Shown in pieces: positions 7,814-19,084 of a stretch of DNA of 39,597 nt; position 1 is the first letter of the stretch; each line of letters begins with the position of its first letter. The stretch spans positions 1-39,597 of the forward strand of contig CALJCO010000074.1 of assembly GCA_938023905.1 (NCBI GenBank), read 5' to 3'. A program made the translations under genes and the position numbers. The notes beneath the pieces were generated by a model that ran no database searches, was not told where the DNA came from, and was given only the letters and a program-made list of their open reading frames with translations. This DNA comes from an uncultured Collinsella sp. (GTDB lineage: Bacteria > Actinomycetota > Coriobacteriia > Coriobacteriales > Coriobacteriaceae).

Positions 7814-9175
7814 ATGCTACGCCGTAAGGTCACTGACAGTCTTTTGAACTGGAAAAATAACTCTCATAAGGCATTGCTTGTTACCGGTGCGCGTCAAATT
7901 GGCAAGAGCTATGCGATTCGCGCGTTTGGTAAAGACAACTACGCGTCGTATTTTGAGGCCAATTTGCTGCTCGATACCGAGGCAAGAGATGTGCTCATTG
8001 GCGCTAAGAACGCCGTTGACTTTATCAACCGCGTGGCCCTTCTTGCGGATGCACCGCTTGTTGAGGGAGATACGCTTATCTTTGTCGATGAAATACAGGA
8101 GTATCCGCAGATCGTCACGCTCATGAAGGCGCTGGTCGAGGACGGGCGCTTTAGCTATGTCTTCTCGGGGTCTATGCTTGGGACTGAGTTTAAGGGGATC
8201 TCTTCTTTCCCGGTGGGGTATGTCGAGCACATTGTTATGCGGCCAATGGATTTTGAAGAGTTTTGTTGGGCAAACAGCATCAGCGAGAATGTGCTTGCAG
8301 ACATCCGCAGCTGCCTTGTCGAGAGGCGTCCCGTCGAAAACTATATTCATGAGGCGATGCTCAAAAACTTTAGAGCTTATATCGTTTGCGGCGGCATGCC
8401 GGAGGTCGTACAGAACTATATCGATTCGGGTTATTCGCTCGTGAGCACACGTGCGCTTCAAACTCAGCTGGTCGATCAGTACAAAAGCGATATCTCAAAA
8501 TATGCATCGACTCGAGCGTTTAACGTTCGGTCGATTTTCGAGCAAATTCCCGTTCAGCTTGAGGCGGAGTCTCATCGCTTTGTTGTTTCGTCTCTGGGTG
8601 AGGGAGCTCGCCTTCAAAAATACGAGCAGGATTTCCTATGGCTGGTGAACGCGGGCGTCGGTTTGATGGTCGCCCAGGTGACGGAGGCCCGGAGTCCTCT
8701 TAAGAGGACAGAGAAGGCGACCGCCTTTAAACTATACGAGTCTGATACAGGCATGCTCGCATCACGGTATCCCGGCAGCACGGCACGCGCTGTCTACCTT
8801 GATATGAAAACCCCCAACCTCGGCGGTCTCTATGAGAACGTGGTCGCGCAGGAGCTTGTCGCCCTTGGAACTGATGCATGGTACTACCAGACACGCGAGG
8901 TCGGCGAAGTTGACTTTGTGATCGAAGGCACCCGCGGGCACGTTGTCCCAATCGAGGTCAAATCGGGCAAGAAGGTTCGAGCCCATGCGGCCCTCGACCG
9001 TCTGATGAGCGTGAGCGAGTACAAAATCCCCGAGGCCGTTGTGCTAAGCCATGAGAACCTCAGCAAAGAGGGCAAGGTCCTGTACGTTCCAATCTATATG
9101 ACATTCTGCCTCGATGAGTTTATGGAAAAGGACGACCCCAACAACGATTTCTCGTTTGCACCCATATCTCTCTAG
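7814..9175 (+). CDS. ATP-binding protein, AAA_14 plus DUF4143-type
   Basis: A 453-residue protein of the AAA_14/DUF4143 family, common in gut bacteria and of uncertain function. Walker A is GARQIGKS (25-32), Walker B is TLIFVDE (86-92), and a sensor-like FSGSMLG follows. The C-terminal third contains GEVDFVIEG and VVPIEVKSGKK, a spaced D-ExK pattern like a PD-(D/E)xK nuclease fold. GAGG sits upstream of the ATG at 7814. Codon use is more A+T-rich than in neighbours, and AT-rich spacer and repeats flank it, suggesting acquisition by transfer. Proposed roles for relatives (defence, partner-dependent regulation) are unproven; nuclease activity is an inference from motif spacing. Confidence 0.85.
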   Translation: MLRRKVTDSLLNWKNNSHKALLVTGARQIGKSYAIRAFGKDNYASYFEANLLLDTEARDVLIGAKNAVDFINRVALLADAPLVEGDTLIFVDEIQEYPQIVTLMKALVEDGRFSYVFSGSMLGTEFKGISSFPVGYVEHIVMRPMDFEEFCWANSISENVLADIRSCLVERRPVENYIHEAMLKNFRAYIVCGGMPEVVQNYIDSGYSLVSTRALQTQLVDQYKSDISKYASTRAFNVRSIFEQIPVQLEAESHRFVVSSLGEGARLQKYEQDFLWLVNAGVGLMVAQVTEARSPLKRTEKATAFKLYESDTGMLASRYPGSTARAVYLDMKTPNLGGLYENVVAQELVALGTDAWYYQTREVGEVDFVIEGTRGHVVPIEVKSGKKVRAHAALDRLMSVSEYKIPEAVVLSHENLSKEGKVLYVPIYMTFCLDEFMEKDDPNNDFSFAPISL

Positions 9176-9313
9176 GTCATCTGAGTCCGCAAGCCAGCCC
9201 CCACGCCCAAAGTACTGCGCCTTTCGCGCCAAAGGCGCGAAACAGCGACCGGGACAAGGCACCCCCACAGCCACGTCCTTCATTCAGCCCCACAATCCGA
9301 GGACGTAGTCGTA

Positions 9314-9438
9314 GCAGGATCTGAGGGCTGACCTTCGCGGACACTCCGCAGGACGAAAGAACCCCCGTCGCACGTAGTGCGCAGCGGGGGTTCTTTCATG
9401 TCCGAGGACGTCCGCGAAGGTCAGCCCTCAGATCCTGC
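9314..9438. terminator. Bidirectional terminator nested in a 28-bp perfect inverted repeat
   Basis: Two outer arms of 28 bases (9314-9341 and 9411-9438) are perfect reverse complements. Inside is a second hairpin with a 13-bp stem (9355-9367 and 9385-9397) whose loop holds another small stem (CGCAC and GTGCG). T-rich TTCTTTC ends the inner stem on both strands. It lies between the convergent ATPase and pyruvate:ferredoxin oxidoreductase genes and can serve both. Confidence 0.8.
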
Positions 9439-9448
9439 GGTGGGAGAC

Positions 9449-12988
<3,540 letters not shown>

Positions 12989-13020
12989 ATACCCCTCTCC
13001 TCTCATATAGGTATACAGGC

Positions 13021-13036
13021 CCCGGCGATCGCCGGG
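13021..13036. promoter_or_regulatory. 16-bp perfect palindrome in the nifJ leader
   Basis: CCCGGCGATCGCCGGG is fully self-complementary and lies 33 bases upstream of the nifJ start, just ahead of its ribosome site. It could be an operator or a 5' leader hairpin affecting mRNA stability. No T-run follows it, so it is not a terminator. Confidence 0.45.
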
Positions 13037-13390
13037 ATGTTGGCGTGATGGGATTTACGCTGTTGCTTCCAATCATCTGGCAGGCAGGCTCAGCAGCAGG
13101 TACGTGGCGTGGAGAGAAGACATGCCGAGGCGAGGGGCAACTGATGCGCCCCACAGACCCGACCGCCCGTCTTGCACATGACCGAGCGCCGCAAAGGCCG
13201 CATGCCGGATGCTCCCGGGCACGCCCCGGCGATGGGAAGCGCCCGCAACGGAAATCCGCATGCGGGTTTATTGTACCCCGCCGTCAAGTGTAATTTCGGC
13301 AAATATAGGCGGGCGGTAAAGGTTTACCTCGGGTGACTGCCGGGAGCAAAATGATCCCTTGGGGACGGAGGGACCATTTGGCGGGACTGG
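13037..13390. other. Spacer upstream of nifJ
   Basis: About 350 bases without a credible gene. It holds the nifJ promoter region; TTGACG and TACAAT occur near 13270-13295 on the minus strand but only six bases apart, so they are not a standard pair. The hairpin repeat at 13349-13379 serves the end of the kinase-FHA operon. Confidence 0.5.
13349..13379 (-). terminator. Palindromic hairpin after the FHA gene
   Basis: AAATGATCCC (13349-13358) and GGGACCATTT (13370-13379) pair with a single G-U wobble around an 11-base loop containing GGGGACGG. On the minus strand it is followed by TTGCTCCC, so it could end the kinase operon 12 bases past the FHA stop. The GGGGAC core recalls the other palindromic repeats in this window, so it may also be a dispersed repeat. 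Confidence 0.5.
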
Positions 13391-14329
13391 CTAGAGAGCA
13401 CCGAAGAGGATGGCGTAGGTAGTGGATTCGCCGAGCTTGAGCTCGTCGCCGGGATTGAGTTGGGCGGAACGGCCGGGCTCGACCTGAATGCAGACGCGCG
13501 TGGCCCCGTTTACCACCACGGTTCCGTTGGTGGACGACAAGTCCTCGACGTGCCAGATATTTTGAGCATCGCACCAGATATGGGCATGGCGGGCCGAAAC
13601 GTCATCGCCCACATCGGTGATGCCGCCCTCCCCCGTTGCCAGCGCGCCGATCTCGACGCCTTCCTCACTCGGCTGAATCCAGCGCGGGGCACTCACGACA
13701 AAACTGTTTTGTATGCGCAGCAAGCCCAAAGGGTGCGCCGGGGCGGGGTCGCGTTCGCCCGCGGTCATCGACATGCCAAGCGAACGCGGCGTGGAGGTGC
13801 CTCCGCCACAGGTCGCGTGCGCGTAGTCGATGGCATAGTTCACCGAGGACCGCACATCCGCCGAACAACCGACGGCGACAAACAGCACCAGCACGGCCTC
13901 GGCGCGCTCGGCGGGCATGAGTTCCGCCGCCTGGGACAGGCGATCGAGCGCGTTGCGATAGAGATTCGTGTCCTGGTGGCACTCTTCGAGCGCGCGTACC
14001 ATCGGTTCACCTGCAGGACCGCACACCATATTGATTACAGCCGTGGAGTCCATGGGATTGCGCTGGCGCAGGGCCAGTTGCGACATAATACGCGCAGCCG
14101 AGGTACCGTATTCGGCAAAGTAGCGCTGCTGAAGCGTGCCGACCGGCGCGCGAACGATAAAGCGGGAAACCCAAGAGCGATCGGCGGCTCGGCTCTGCGG
14201 GCTGCGGCCGTCGGCGAGCGGACGGGACGAAAGCACCAAGCCGCACAGCTCGATATGGCTCAGATGCGCCGCGCGCTTAAAGATGTCAAACATGGCCCCG
14301 CATGGGGTGAGCTCAACTTGAGATGCCAT
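13391..14329 (-). CDS. FHA-domain protein with unknown N-terminal domain
   Basis: A cytoplasmic protein of 312 residues. The C-terminal third is a forkhead-associated domain, a phosphothreonine reader, with the signature SARHAHIW followed by VEDLSSTNGTVVVNG. The N-terminal about 210 residues (starting MASQVELTPCGAMFDIFKRA) are not recognised; they are soluble-looking and Ala-rich, with DRSWVSRFIVRAPVGTLQQRY. No membrane segment is seen. GGAGG ten bases upstream of the ATG lies at the end of the kinase gene, three bases away, so the two are one operon. By context it should bind a phosphorylated form of the kinase or of its substrate. The usual N-terminal Gly-Arg of the FHA fold is poorly conserved. 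Confidence 0.85.
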   Translation of the reverse strand: MASQVELTPCGAMFDIFKRAAHLSHIELCGLVLSSRPLADGRSPQSRAADRSWVSRFIVRAPVGTLQQRYFAEYGTSAARIMSQLALRQRNPMDSTAVINMVCGPAGEPMVRALEECHQDTNLYRNALDRLSQAAELMPAERAEAVLVLFVAVGCSADVRSSVNYAIDYAHATCGGGTSTPRSLGMSMTAGERDPAPAHPLGLLRIQNSFVVSAPRWIQPSEEGVEIGALATGEGGITDVGDDVSARHAHIWCDAQNIWHVEDLSSTNGTVVVNGATRVCIQVEPGRSAQLNPGDELKLGESTTYAILFGAL

Positions 14330-14332
14330 GAC

Positions 14333-16177
14333 CTAGGCCTCCTTGGTCGTAGAAATAGAATCGGACGATACTTCGACAGGTCCGCCAAAAGTACGGGCAG
14401 CTGCGGCTCCACCGGCAAGCGGAGTCGCCATCTGGGCTTTTGTGCGTCGCGGTGCCGAAACAGGAAGTTCAAAGGCAAAGCCCATCGCAAGCAAAAACCA
14501 CGTAAGCGTATAGGTTGCAACCAAAGCGGCAACAAGGCCGCCCATCACGGCGCGTTGGGAAAATACGCTACATGCAGTCACAACCAGTACCGGAACCTCG
14601 CAGGCAGAAAGCGCAAGCACACCCTGCAGGAACCCCGAGCGTCGATCGCGCGCAAGTGCCCCCGCGGCAACGCCGGCCATGCCTGGCAGCGCCAGCGCCA
14701 GTGCGGCAATAACACCCGGTAGCGACCCAGACCACACGAGCGATCCCAAAGTCGCCGTCACGCGAGCGCCCGACGCCAGCAGCGCGGCCGAAACCACGAC
14801 CACAGCCCAAACCACGCTGCAAACGGCCGCCGCACCGATCATCGCCGTGCGACGAACCGCGCGGCCGGACGCATCCATGGGGCACGGCGTGAGCGGCTCG
14901 CCGCGGAGCGAACGACCGACATTTTGCGCATAGTGGTCACAAAACGCCGAGAGCGCCGCCTCGACCGCCGCCGGCTCGGGACGATCTTTTTGATGGCTGG
15001 ACAGACAGGCCATCACCACGTCGAACAGCTGGGCATCGACAAACGCCAGCGCATCACGTAGCTCTTCGGAATCCGGCTCAAGCCCTAGCTGCTGGGCCTG
15101 CTCGGCCACGGCGAGCGCCACATCGGGCTCACGACGAAGCAGCTGAGTCAAATCGCAACCGGGCGCATGGGCACCAATGGGATAGTCGGGCCGCGTGTCC
15201 ATCTTGAGACGGTAGGGGCTCGCGATGTCGCGCGTCTTTTTGCGCGAACCCGAGGTGCCCGAAGTGCTCGGCGCGGCTTCGTATGGCGCGACGCCGACAA
15301 TGAGCTCGTAAACCGTGCTTGCCGCGGCATAGACGTCGATCGCCGGCGACATACGCAAAGCGCGCAGGTCGGGAATATCGTCGGTGAGCATCTCGGGCGG
15401 GGCATAGGCAACCGTCGCGCGACGCAGCGTGGCGTAGCGCTCCGTAAACGACGCCTTGCCGCCGGTACCGGCCACGGCCGACGCAGGCTCAAGCGCCAGC
15501 GACGAGCCAAAATCGATCAGGCACAGGTCAAAGGTGCCCTCGGCAAGCTGCCGGTCAAGCGGTAGACGCGCCGTACGCACCATAATATTAGCGGGCGAGA
15601 TATCGCGATGGACAAAGCCCTCCCCCACCAGGCTCATGCGGCAGAGCAGGTCGAACAGGTCACGCCCCAAGCGCGCCGCCACAAGCGGCGATAGGCGGCC
15701 GGCATCGTCCACGGCAAGTCGCGAACGCAAGCGGGCAAGCGTCTCGCCCTCGACCCATTCCATGACAATTACAGGCACACCGTCAACCTCGCCCCAGCCA
15801 TAGAGGCGGGGAAAACCCTTAAGGCCCGAAAGGGCGCGATGGCATTCATATTCCTCGCGAAACGCCGCTTTGAACTTGGCGACCAGCGCCTCATGAGCGG
15901 CGGCATCGTCAAACTCATCGCGCGTCGGCAAGATGAGCTGTTTGAGTGCCACGGCCTCGCCTTGGGCGTTGATGGCACGCGTCACGCGGCCGATACCGCC
16001 ACGGCGCATGGTGGCATCGTCGGCAAACAGTATCGTAAAACGACGCAGGTAGGCAGGCAGTTCGTCCTGACCGAGCGCAATGGCCGGCTCAAACCCGTCG
16101 ACACGCGCCAGGCGCAGGCCGACCATGGGATCGCGACCGAGCGATTGCGGTGTGGTGGATGCAAGATCGGTCATCAT
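14333..16177 (-). CDS. Membrane Ser/Thr protein kinase with C-terminal 4-TM region
   Basis: A 614-residue Hanks-type kinase. The ATP-binding Lys is K79 in AVALKQ, the catalytic loop is HRDISPANI (D192, N197), the metal-binding motif is IDFGSS (222-224), and YAPPEML stands where the P+1 loop should be. The glycine-rich loop is degenerate (RRGGIGRVTRA). After about residue 450 come roughly four hydrophobic segments, then a short cytoplasmic tail; there is no extracellular sensor such as PASTA. The start ATGATGA overlaps the stop of the upstream exported protein, indicating coupling. It should be membrane-bound and signal to the FHA protein encoded three bases downstream. What it senses is unknown; the exported neighbour is the obvious candidate partner. 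Confidence 0.88.
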   Translation of the reverse strand: MMTDLASTTPQSLGRDPMVGLRLARVDGFEPAIALGQDELPAYLRRFTILFADDATMRRGGIGRVTRAINAQGEAVALKQLILPTRDEFDDAAAHEALVAKFKAAFREEYECHRALSGLKGFPRLYGWGEVDGVPVIVMEWVEGETLARLRSRLAVDDAGRLSPLVAARLGRDLFDLLCRMSLVGEGFVHRDISPANIMVRTARLPLDRQLAEGTFDLCLIDFGSSLALEPASAVAGTGGKASFTERYATLRRATVAYAPPEMLTDDIPDLRALRMSPAIDVYAAASTVYELIVGVAPYEAAPSTSGTSGSRKKTRDIASPYRLKMDTRPDYPIGAHAPGCDLTQLLRREPDVALAVAEQAQQLGLEPDSEELRDALAFVDAQLFDVVMACLSSHQKDRPEPAAVEAALSAFCDHYAQNVGRSLRGEPLTPCPMDASGRAVRRTAMIGAAAVCSVVWAVVVVSAALLASGARVTATLGSLVWSGSLPGVIAALALALPGMAGVAAGALARDRRSGFLQGVLALSACEVPVLVVTACSVFSQRAVMGGLVAALVATYTLTWFLLAMGFAFELPVSAPRRTKAQMATPLAGGAAAARTFGGPVEVSSDSISTTKEA

Positions 16178-17079
16178 AGGGCAAGCGCCGCCACGTTATT
16201 CTTGAAGTTACCGAGTGCGACGTCATCATCGCCGTAATGGCCGACCCATTGACATAGGTTGGTGTAACAGCCCCACAGATTGGCATACTGCTGATACCAC
16301 TTTGACCGGGGCGAGAATGTCTGACGACCGAACTCGGCTCGAATGACAAACATCTCCCCGACCAGGCTGTCGCACGGCCTGGGATCTCCCGTAGAGTTAT
16401 AGGTCGAAACCACGTCATTGGCGCGAGAAACATAGCCGTCGAGCATGTTGTACTTGGTCACAAGCCAACTGTGAATGCTCTCTTCCTCAGCAGCGGAAAG
16501 GCCACCGGAGTTTGCATCGCTGTCAGTGTTGCCGCCCGTCGAACCGCCATTTCCAGACCCTCCGGCAGAGGAGCCCGACCCAGAACCGCCGCCCGAACTC
16601 GACGAATCCGAGCCGGAGCCAGAAGTATCCGAGCTACCGGGCTTTCCGGGCTGCTGGGCGTCCTGTTCCTGCTGCTGCTCGACCTTATTCACCGTTGCCG
16701 CCACGCTATTGTTGGACAACCGATCGATGATCTTGGTGTTGGTGAGCACGATGGTTTTGCCATTGGCAAGCGTGACTTCGTTGTCCGGGGCCTCGGCGCC
16801 GTCCGCGTCGTCAGTGCCAAACACAATATGCGCGACCACACTTGCCCAAGCATATCCAGTCGTGGTGCCCAGGTCACTTTTGACCTCATGCCCTACGCGC
16901 GGTTCGCGTGCGGCATGTGCCTGTATCATGGACGGCACGGTCATGCCATAGGCAGAAACGCCAGCTATGACCAGCACCAGCGAGCACGACAGCAGCGCGT
17001 ACGCCCGAGGCGCCAAGCCCAGTCGGCGTCGCATGCGCACCGCGGCGCCGCGCTTTGTCTGAGTGCCACCGGGCCGCAT
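16174..17079 (-). CDS. Exported or membrane-anchored protein with Gly/Ser linker, unknown function
   Basis: A 301-residue protein with a basic N-terminus and one hydrophobic segment (LAPRAYALLSCSLVLVIAGV), so it is anchored or secreted. A domain follows (NEVTLANGKTIVLTNTKIID), then a Gln-rich stretch, then a long Gly/Ser/Asp low-complexity linker, then a C-terminal domain with conserved-looking Trp and Cys (KWYQQYANLWGCYTNLCQWVGHYGDDDVALGNF). The start at 17079 has TGGAGGAG seven bases upstream. A longer frame to 17172 would run through the terminator at 17092-17119 and is rejected. The stop overlaps the kinase start (ATGATGA). I do not recognise the family; position suggests a sensor or substrate for the kinase. 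Confidence 0.75.
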   Translation of the reverse strand: MRPGGTQTKRGAAVRMRRRLGLAPRAYALLSCSLVLVIAGVSAYGMTVPSMIQAHAAREPRVGHEVKSDLGTTTGYAWASVVAHIVFGTDDADGAEAPDNEVTLANGKTIVLTNTKIIDRLSNNSVAATVNKVEQQQEQDAQQPGKPGSSDTSGSGSDSSSSGGGSGSGSSAGGSGNGGSTGGNTDSDANSGGLSAAEEESIHSWLVTKYNMLDGYVSRANDVVSTYNSTGDPRPCDSLVGEMFVIRAEFGRQTFSPRSKWYQQYANLWGCYTNLCQWVGHYGDDDVALGNFKNNVAALAL

Positions 17080-17091
17080 GCGTTCTCCTCC

Positions 17092-17119
17092 AACAAAAAC
17101 ACGCCGCTCGGGAGCGGCG
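17092..17119 (-). terminator. Terminator after recR, directly upstream of the kinase operon
   Basis: CGCCGCT (17102-17108), a CGGG loop, then AGCGGCG (17113-17119) form a perfect hairpin, followed on the minus strand by GTTTTTGTT. It lies 205 bases past the recR stop but only about 13 bases before the start codon of the exported protein, against its ribosome site. Confidence 0.75.
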
Positions 17120-17324
17120 CATTCATTCGAATCCACATTTGAGTGTATCAGCGAACCCAAAAGGTTGCGCAACGAATGGGCGAATTAAGGACGCGGGCGG
17201 AAGCATCCATGCGATAAGCGGATACGAAGCATCTTTGTTGCACAACAAACTCATAGTCGCACGGGGAAATTATGACTGCCCCGTGCGTCGCCAGGAAAAC
17301 ATACGGCAGAAGCAGGCTCGCCAC

Positions 17325-17921
17325 CTAAATCGTGCGACGGGCCTCAATGGCGCGTCCAAGCGTAAGCTCGTCGGCATACTCCAGGTCGCCGCCCACGGGC
17401 AGGCCGCTCGCCAGACGCGACACCTCAACGCCCAGCGGCTTGATAGTGCGGGCCAGGTAGCTCGCCGTGGTCTCGCCCTCAATATTGGGGTTGGTGGCGA
17501 TGATGACCTCATGGATATCCTCGTGGCCCAAACGCGCCAGCAGCTCGCGGATGTGCAGCTGCTCGGGACCAATCTTGTCCATGGGGCTGATCACGCCGCC
17601 CAGCACATGGTACAGGCCATGGTAGCTGCCCGTGCGCTCGATTGCCTGGACGTCGCGCGGCTCGCCCACCACGCAAATGCGAGTAGTGTCGCGCATCGAA
17701 TCCTGGCAGATGGAGCACTCGTCGGCCGTGGCGTAGTTAAAGCAACGGCTGCAAAAGTGGACCTCCTGCTTAACCTCCAGGATGGCCTCGGCCAGGCGGC
17801 GGGCCTCCTCGGCATCGGCCTCGAGCAGGTAATAGGCGATGCGCTGGGCCGACTTGGGACCAATGCCCGGCAGACGGCCCAGCTCATCGAGCAATTTTTG
17901 CAGACTATGGTTGGCACTCAT
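17325..17921 (-). CDS. recR: Recombination mediator protein RecR
   Basis: A 198-residue DNA-repair protein of typical length that works with RecF and RecO to load RecA at gaps. Features in order are the helix-hairpin-helix near the N-terminus (RLPGIGPKSAQRIAYYLL), a four-Cys zinc finger (FCSRCFNYATADECSICQD), a Toprim domain (ICVVGEPRDVQAIERTGSYHG) and the C-terminal Walker B-like segment (ATNPNIEGETTASYLA). The start at 17921 gives the standard MSANHSLQKLLDELGRLPG beginning; a longer frame to 18008 runs into ybaB. No strong ribosome site precedes it, and it begins 13 bases after the ybaB stop, so re-initiation is likely. Confidence 0.96.
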   Translation of the reverse strand: MSANHSLQKLLDELGRLPGIGPKSAQRIAYYLLEADAEEARRLAEAILEVKQEVHFCSRCFNYATADECSICQDSMRDTTRICVVGEPRDVQAIERTGSYHGLYHVLGGVISPMDKIGPEQLHIRELLARLGHEDIHEVIIATNPNIEGETTASYLARTIKPLGVEVSRLASGLPVGGDLEYADELTLGRAIEARRTI

Positions 17922-17934
17922 ATATATGCGTGTC

Positions 17935-18255
17935 TTAGAACGGCATGCCCGGGATGTTGAGGCCGCCGGTGATGGCGCCCATCTGCTTGTTGGCAAGCTC
18001 GTTGACACCGCGGACGGCCTCGTTGACGGCAGCCATGATCATGTCCTGCAGCATATCGACGTCCTCGGGATCGAGGGCATCGGGGTCGATGGTGAGGTTG
18101 ACGAGCTCCATCTCGCCGTTAACGGTCACCTTGACCATGCCGCCGCCGGCAGAGGCGTCGACGGTCTGGGACTTAAGGTTTTCCTGCGCGGCGGCAAGCT
18201 GCTCCTGCATCTTGCGAGCCTGCTTCATCATTTGCTGCATGTTCATACCGGCCAT
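17935..18255 (-). CDS. YbaB/EbfC nucleoid-associated protein
   Basis: A 106-residue DNA-binding protein of the YbaB/EbfC family, which forms dimers and sits with dnaX and recR in many bacteria. The Met/Gln-rich N-terminal helix (MQQMMKQARKMQEQLAAAQ), the VKVTVNGEMELVNLTIDPDAL strand-turn and the C-terminal helix ending in GLNIPGMPF are typical. The ATG at 18255 has AAAGGAG five bases upstream. It is co-transcribed with recR, whose start follows 13 bases later. Confidence 0.95.
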   Translation of the reverse strand: MAGMNMQQMMKQARKMQEQLAAAQENLKSQTVDASAGGGMVKVTVNGEMELVNLTIDPDALDPEDVDMLQDMIMAAVNEAVRGVNELANKQMGAITGGLNIPGMPF

Positions 18256-18417
18256 GATGGCTCCTTTACGTGCGGCCGCGCGACAAGCTGCAAGGGCAGC
18301 CGGAGCGCGACGGGACTTTCAAACTCAAAAATCGTACCACGGCGCGGGGCAAGCAAGCGGGGCGGACACGCTACCTCAGTCGATATACATGTCCTCTAAT
18401 ACAAACCACGCGCAAAG

Positions 18418-18452
18418 ATTATGCAAGGCCGAATTATGCAAGGTTGCATAAT
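18418..18452. promoter_or_regulatory. Palindromic operator candidate with an extra half site
   Basis: ATTATGCAA, GG, TTGCATAAT (18433-18452) is a perfect 9-bp inverted repeat with a 2-base spacer. An extra half site ATTATGCAAGG precedes it at 18418-18428, 15 bases upstream and so on nearly the same helix face. This is typical of a dimer-binding repressor with cooperative sites. Confidence 0.5.
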
Positions 18453-18554
18453 ATCGCATACTCAATCTAGTAGAGCCGAATCCGGCATTTCATGTGTGCC
18501 ACTAAATAGCTAAATGCCAAACCGCTGCTCGAGGCGGAGCACATGGCGGCAGGG

Positions 18555-18560
18555 TATAAT
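18555..18560 (+). promoter_or_regulatory. -10 box of the 18595 gene
   Basis: A perfect TATAAT lies 34 bases upstream of the start codon, at a sensible distance for a short leader. No good -35 box is seen at 17 bases, so an activator or another -10 context element may be needed. Confidence 0.5.
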
Positions 18561-18594
18561 TTGATTGTCATAGATTGCAATTTGGAGGTGCCCC

Positions 18595-19062
18595 ATGAAT
18601 GCCCCCGACGCGCTCCAAAACATCCGCTCAAAACACCCCGTTGCATATGTGGTTCTCTATCTCTTTGTCGGCTGGGCATTGCTGGTTGTCATCACCCATG
18701 CCATAGCTTTTGGAGCAGAACTGCTGATAGCCAGCTCGGACCAGCCCGTCGTCAAATGGGAGACGACCGATGAATGCACCGACGGAACCCGAACCATTTA
18801 CTACAACAGCCCGTCCCTCTACCAAGAGTTCAAGGTCAAGATAAAGGACTCCAAGATTGTCGATGCCGAACTGGGCTCTTTATTTACAATCGGAGCAACC
18901 GTCAACGCCGAGCAAGTCGAGTACACGGACGGCCATGCGACGTATCGTATCGACCTCAGCATCCTAGGCCGACCGTCACGCGCTTGTCTGCTCGAATGCG
19001 ATATACGCGGCACCACACTACACATGTCCGAAATACAGATGCGCCCGGACAAAAGAAAGTGA
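18595..19062 (+). CDS. Small membrane-anchored protein, unknown function
   Basis: A 155-residue protein with one N-terminal membrane segment (AYVVLYLFVGWALLVVITHAIAF, about 17-39) and a predicted extracytoplasmic domain of about 110 residues. That domain has Cys in TDECTDGTR and in RACLLECDIRG and mostly alternating polar/apolar strands. The TTTGGAGG site eight bases before the ATG is strong. It lies alone on the plus strand between ybaB and dnaX, convergent with the small gene at 19085. I do not recognise the family. Confidence 0.75.
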   Translation: MNAPDALQNIRSKHPVAYVVLYLFVGWALLVVITHAIAFGAELLIASSDQPVVKWETTDECTDGTRTIYYNSPSLYQEFKVKIKDSKIVDAELGSLFTIGATVNAEQVEYTDGHATYRIDLSILGRPSRACLLECDIRGTTLHMSEIQMRPDKRK

Positions 19063-19084
19063 TATATGGCCGAGTCGGAAGAGA

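Larger units (their letters stand above)
18256..18594. other. Divergent spacer between ybaB and the small membrane protein gene
   Basis: About 340 bases with no credible gene. It must hold the ybaB-recR promoter on the minus strand and the promoter of the plus-strand gene at 18595. A palindromic operator candidate lies at 18418-18452 and a perfect TATAAT at 18555-18560. Confidence 0.55.

Noticed and set aside
13265..13300. TTGACG and TACAAT as the nifJ promoter
   Set aside because: Only six bases separate them, far below the 16-18 needed for a sigma-70-type pair.
16174..17172. A longer N-terminus for the exported protein starting at 17172
   Set aside because: The extra 31 codons would cross the recR terminator hairpin; a strong ribosome site sits before 17079.
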